Positions 61,992 to 64,000 of a stretch of DNA of 64,000 nucleotides are shown here, piece by piece; the first letter of the stretch is position 1; every line of letters starts with the position of its first letter. Location of the stretch: NCBI RefSeq assembly GCF_034119865.1, contig NZ_CP139421.1:4814501-4878500 (forward strand), read 5' to 3'. The notes under the pieces were generated by a model. That model saw only the letters and a program-made list of their open reading frames with translations, was not told the origin of the DNA and did no database searches. The DNA comes from Algoriphagus sp. NG3 (lineage in GTDB: Bacteria; Bacteroidota; Bacteroidia; Cytophagales; Cyclobacteriaceae). A program made the translations under genes and the position numbers.

Positions 61992-63677
61992 TTAATGATC
62001 ATGTGCTTTCCCCGCACCACGGGGGATCCTAATTTCCTGAACCATGTCCTGAACTGACTGTGGAGGAGCAGGCGTGAAACTGGAAACTGCGACACATGCT
62101 ATAAAATTAAGAATCATTCCTATAGATCCGATACCTTCCGGTGAAACACCAAACCACCAGTATTCCGCGGTATTCATGTCCGGGCTTATAAATTTGAAGT
62201 AAATGATGTATCCTATCGTAAAGACCAAACCGGTAATCATCCCTGAAATCGCTCCTTCCTTATTCACTCTGGATGAGAAAATCCCCATGATGATCACTGG
62301 AAAAAAGGATGCCGCAGCCAAGCCAAAAGCAAATGCAACTACCTGAGCTACAAAACCTGGAGGATTTACACCAAAATATCCCGCTAGCAAAACAGCCCCT
62401 GCCGCCGCAAACCGGGCTATTCTCAACTCCTTTTTCTCCGAAATATCAGGCCTGAAAGTCTTAAACAAATCCCTGGAAACTGAAGTGGAAATAACCAAAA
62501 GCAAACCTGCTGCGGTAGATAGAGCTGCCGCCATAGCTCCGGCTGCCACCAATCCCACGACCCAATTAGGCAGCTGGGCTATCTCAGGACTTGCCAATAC
62601 CATGATATCCCGGTCTATACTCAATTCATTGGCTTCAGGATCGGCCACGTACTGGATCTTCCCATCCCCATTTTTATCATCTAATTTGATCAAGTCTGTT
62701 TTCTGCCAAGTGCTGATCCACTCAGGTAAATCAGAGATGTTTTTCTCAGAAGTGCTGTCTATAGCATTATAGATACCAAAAGCGGCAATTGCAGGTGCTG
62801 TGGTATATAAGATGGCTATAAATACCAATGCATATCCCGCCGACAGCCTGGCGTCTTTCACCCTTGGTACAGTGAAAAAGCGGACTATCACATGGGGCAA
62901 CCCTGCTGTACCCACCATCAAGGCCAAGGTAATCATAAACATATCCGTGATGCTTTTTCTTCCGGCAGTGTAGGCATCAAAGCCCAGCTCGGTCAACACT
63001 CCATCCAGTTTATCCAACAATAGGGTACCATCTGCAACAGTTCCACCCAGTCCTAATTGAGGTATAGGATTCCCGGTTAATTGCATGGAAATAAAAATAG
63101 CCGGAACCATGTACGCAAAGATCAATACACAATACTGCGCCACTTGGGTGTAGGTAATGCCTTTCATTCCTCCGAGTACAGCATAGAAGAACACAATACA
63201 CATCCCGATCACTACTCCCCACTCAATAGGTACTTCTAGATAACGGGAAAAAACTATTCCCACACCGCGCATCTGTCCTGCTACGTAGGTGAAAGAGATG
63301 AATAAGGCACAGATTACCGCTACTACTTTGGCGGTGTTGGAATAGTAACGGTCTCCGACGAAATCCGGGACGGTGAATTTTCCGAATTTCCTTAAATATG
63401 GAGCAAGAAGAAGCGCAAGTAAAACATAGCCCCCTGTCCAGCCCATGAGGTAAACGGAACCATCATAGCCTGCAAAGGAAATGATGCCCGCCATCGAGAT
63501 AAATGAAGCGGCTGACATCCAATCTGCTGCCGTTGCCATACCATTAGCCAGTGGGGATACTCCTCCACCTGCCACATAAAATTCCTGTGTAGATCCGGCT
63601 CGTGACCAGATAGCAATACCGATATATATTGCAAATGTAATTCCTACCAATAGATAGGTCCAGGTTAATATTTCCAT
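61992..63677 (-). CDS. actP: Cation/acetate symporter, SSS family
   Basis: A 561-residue sodium:solute symporter with about 13 predicted TM segments. Family stretches include GGGVSPLANGMATAADWMSAASF near 37-60 and GGMKGITYTQ near 166. A ~60-residue hydrophilic loop near 310-370 contains DDKNGDGKIQY, an EF-hand-like calcium-loop motif not typical of ActP. Acetate is inferred from the downstream acs and upstream DUF4212 genes. Between it and DUF4212 there are 19 bases, so the three genes are likely one operon. Confidence 0.9.
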   Translation of the reverse strand: MEILTWTYLLVGITFAIYIGIAIWSRAGSTQEFYVAGGGVSPLANGMATAADWMSAASFISMAGIISFAGYDGSVYLMGWTGGYVLLALLLAPYLRKFGKFTVPDFVGDRYYSNTAKVVAVICALFISFTYVAGQMRGVGIVFSRYLEVPIEWGVVIGMCIVFFYAVLGGMKGITYTQVAQYCVLIFAYMVPAIFISMQLTGNPIPQLGLGGTVADGTLLLDKLDGVLTELGFDAYTAGRKSITDMFMITLALMVGTAGLPHVIVRFFTVPRVKDARLSAGYALVFIAILYTTAPAIAAFGIYNAIDSTSEKNISDLPEWISTWQKTDLIKLDDKNGDGKIQYVADPEANELSIDRDIMVLASPEIAQLPNWVVGLVAAGAMAAALSTAAGLLLVISTSVSRDLFKTFRPDISEKKELRIARFAAAGAVLLAGYFGVNPPGFVAQVVAFAFGLAAASFFPVIIMGIFSSRVNKEGAISGMITGLVFTIGYIIYFKFISPDMNTAEYWWFGVSPEGIGSIGMILNFIACVAVSSFTPAPPQSVQDMVQEIRIPRGAGKAHDH

Positions 63678-63696
63678 GATTTTCTAGTGTAAAAAG

Positions 63697-63960
63697 TTAT
63701 TCCTCGTCCACATCAAATTCCCTATCCAGTCTGTTCATCCGAACGACATAGACAAATATCAAAACCACAAAAGTGTAAATTGATCCCTGCTGGGCAAACC
63801 AAAAACCGAGTTTAAACCCCCCGAGCCGGATTTCGTTCAGCTGGTCCACAAGGAGGATTCCAAACCCAAATGAGACTACAAACCATACGGTAAGCAGCAT
63901 AAAAAGTACTTGGAGATTTTTGCGCCAATAGGCTTTCATTTTTTCTTTTTCGGTGGGCAT
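63697..63960 (-). CDS. DUF4212 small membrane protein of the acetate symporter
   Basis: An 87-residue protein with two hydrophobic segments (about residues 14-36 and 48-70) and an acidic tail. LLTVWFVVSFGFGILLVDQLNEIRLGGFKLGFWFAQQGSIYTFVVLIFVY is the typical DUF4212 pattern. Such proteins are encoded immediately upstream of SSS symporters and probably form an accessory subunit. It is 19 bases before actP. Its promoter would lie beyond or at the window's right edge, where I see no clear -7 box. Confidence 0.9.
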   Translation of the reverse strand: MPTEKEKMKAYWRKNLQVLFMLLTVWFVVSFGFGILLVDQLNEIRLGGFKLGFWFAQQGSIYTFVVLIFVYVVRMNRLDREFDVDEE

Positions 63961-64000
63961 ATCTTGGGGTTAAGGCTGAGAAATTGAAATCACCCCATAA

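Noticed and set aside
1..64000. tRNA, rRNA, CRISPR array, prophage or IS element
   Set aside because: No cloverleaf, rRNA core, regular spacer-repeat array, transposase or phage gene was recognised by eye. A tRNAscan, CRISPR and ISfinder search would settle this.

Overview
The window looks like chromosome from a Bacteroidota bacterium, most likely Cytophagales and probably a Cyclobacteriaceae relative such as Algoriphagus. The lineage call rests on type IX secretion/gliding proteins (PorP/SprF, a CHU-type C-terminal sorting domain), a bacillithiol-type YtxJ protein, DUF4403, a carboxypeptidase-regulatory/TonB-type outer-membrane receptor, a GH3/beta-lactamase fusion, and -7 promoter boxes of the form TAnnTTTG in place of sigma70 boxes. 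It is an inference; no rRNA or tRNA gene is visible.

Layout. 1-7.3 kb: SNF2 helicase, then ileS-lspA. 7.3-9 kb: a repeat-rich gap and a Fic/wHTH gene whose promoter is covered by paired palindromes. 9-12 kb: GH43 lipoprotein, small lipoprotein, MscS channel. 12-16 kb: gliding-motility C-terminal protein, PorP/SprF, lysA. 16-18.5 kb: histidine kinase/response regulator pair. 18.7-26.5 kb: dipeptide epimerase, M14 carboxypeptidase, RlmF, ABC-F ATPase, RlmN, small outer-membrane protein. 26.5-30.5 kb: probable operon of a small membrane protein, mutL and two rhomboid proteases. 31-36.5 kb: GH3/beta-lactamase fusion, PLP dehydratase, M23 peptidase, coaX. 36.5-38 kb: GNAT acetyltransferase and a DUF2384(Xre)-RES toxin-antitoxin pair behind a perfect 16-bp inverted repeat. 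38-44.3 kb: guaB, an RsmB/NOP methyltransferase, prmC with two small genes, a degenerate thiamine pyrophosphokinase-like protein, M19 dipeptidase. 44.6-47.9 kb: kynurenine branch (3-hydroxyanthranilate dioxygenase, kynureninase, kynurenine 3-monooxygenase). 48-51 kb: RelE-type toxin-antitoxin pair, pheS, fasciclin protein. 51-57 kb: 6-bladed propeller lipoprotein, TonB-type receptor, YtxJ, DUF4403 lipoprotein. 57-64 kb: acetate module (DUF4212, SSS symporter, acetyl-CoA synthetase, CNMP-CBS-DUF294 signalling protein, DEDDh exonuclease).

Most genes are housekeeping or common accessory genes. Peptidoglycan turnover and recycling recurs (Ala-Glu-type epimerase, M14, GH3/NagZ-like, M23). The less ordinary signals lie between genes. 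At least five genes have TAnnTTTG exactly four bases before ATG, which predicts leaderless transcripts. The Fic promoter operator has a clear echo in the ABC-F/rlmN gap. Several families of short dispersed repeats fill the gaps, and one of them seems to have entered the ABC-F linker in frame. No CRISPR array, prophage, IS element or entirely new defence system was recognised.
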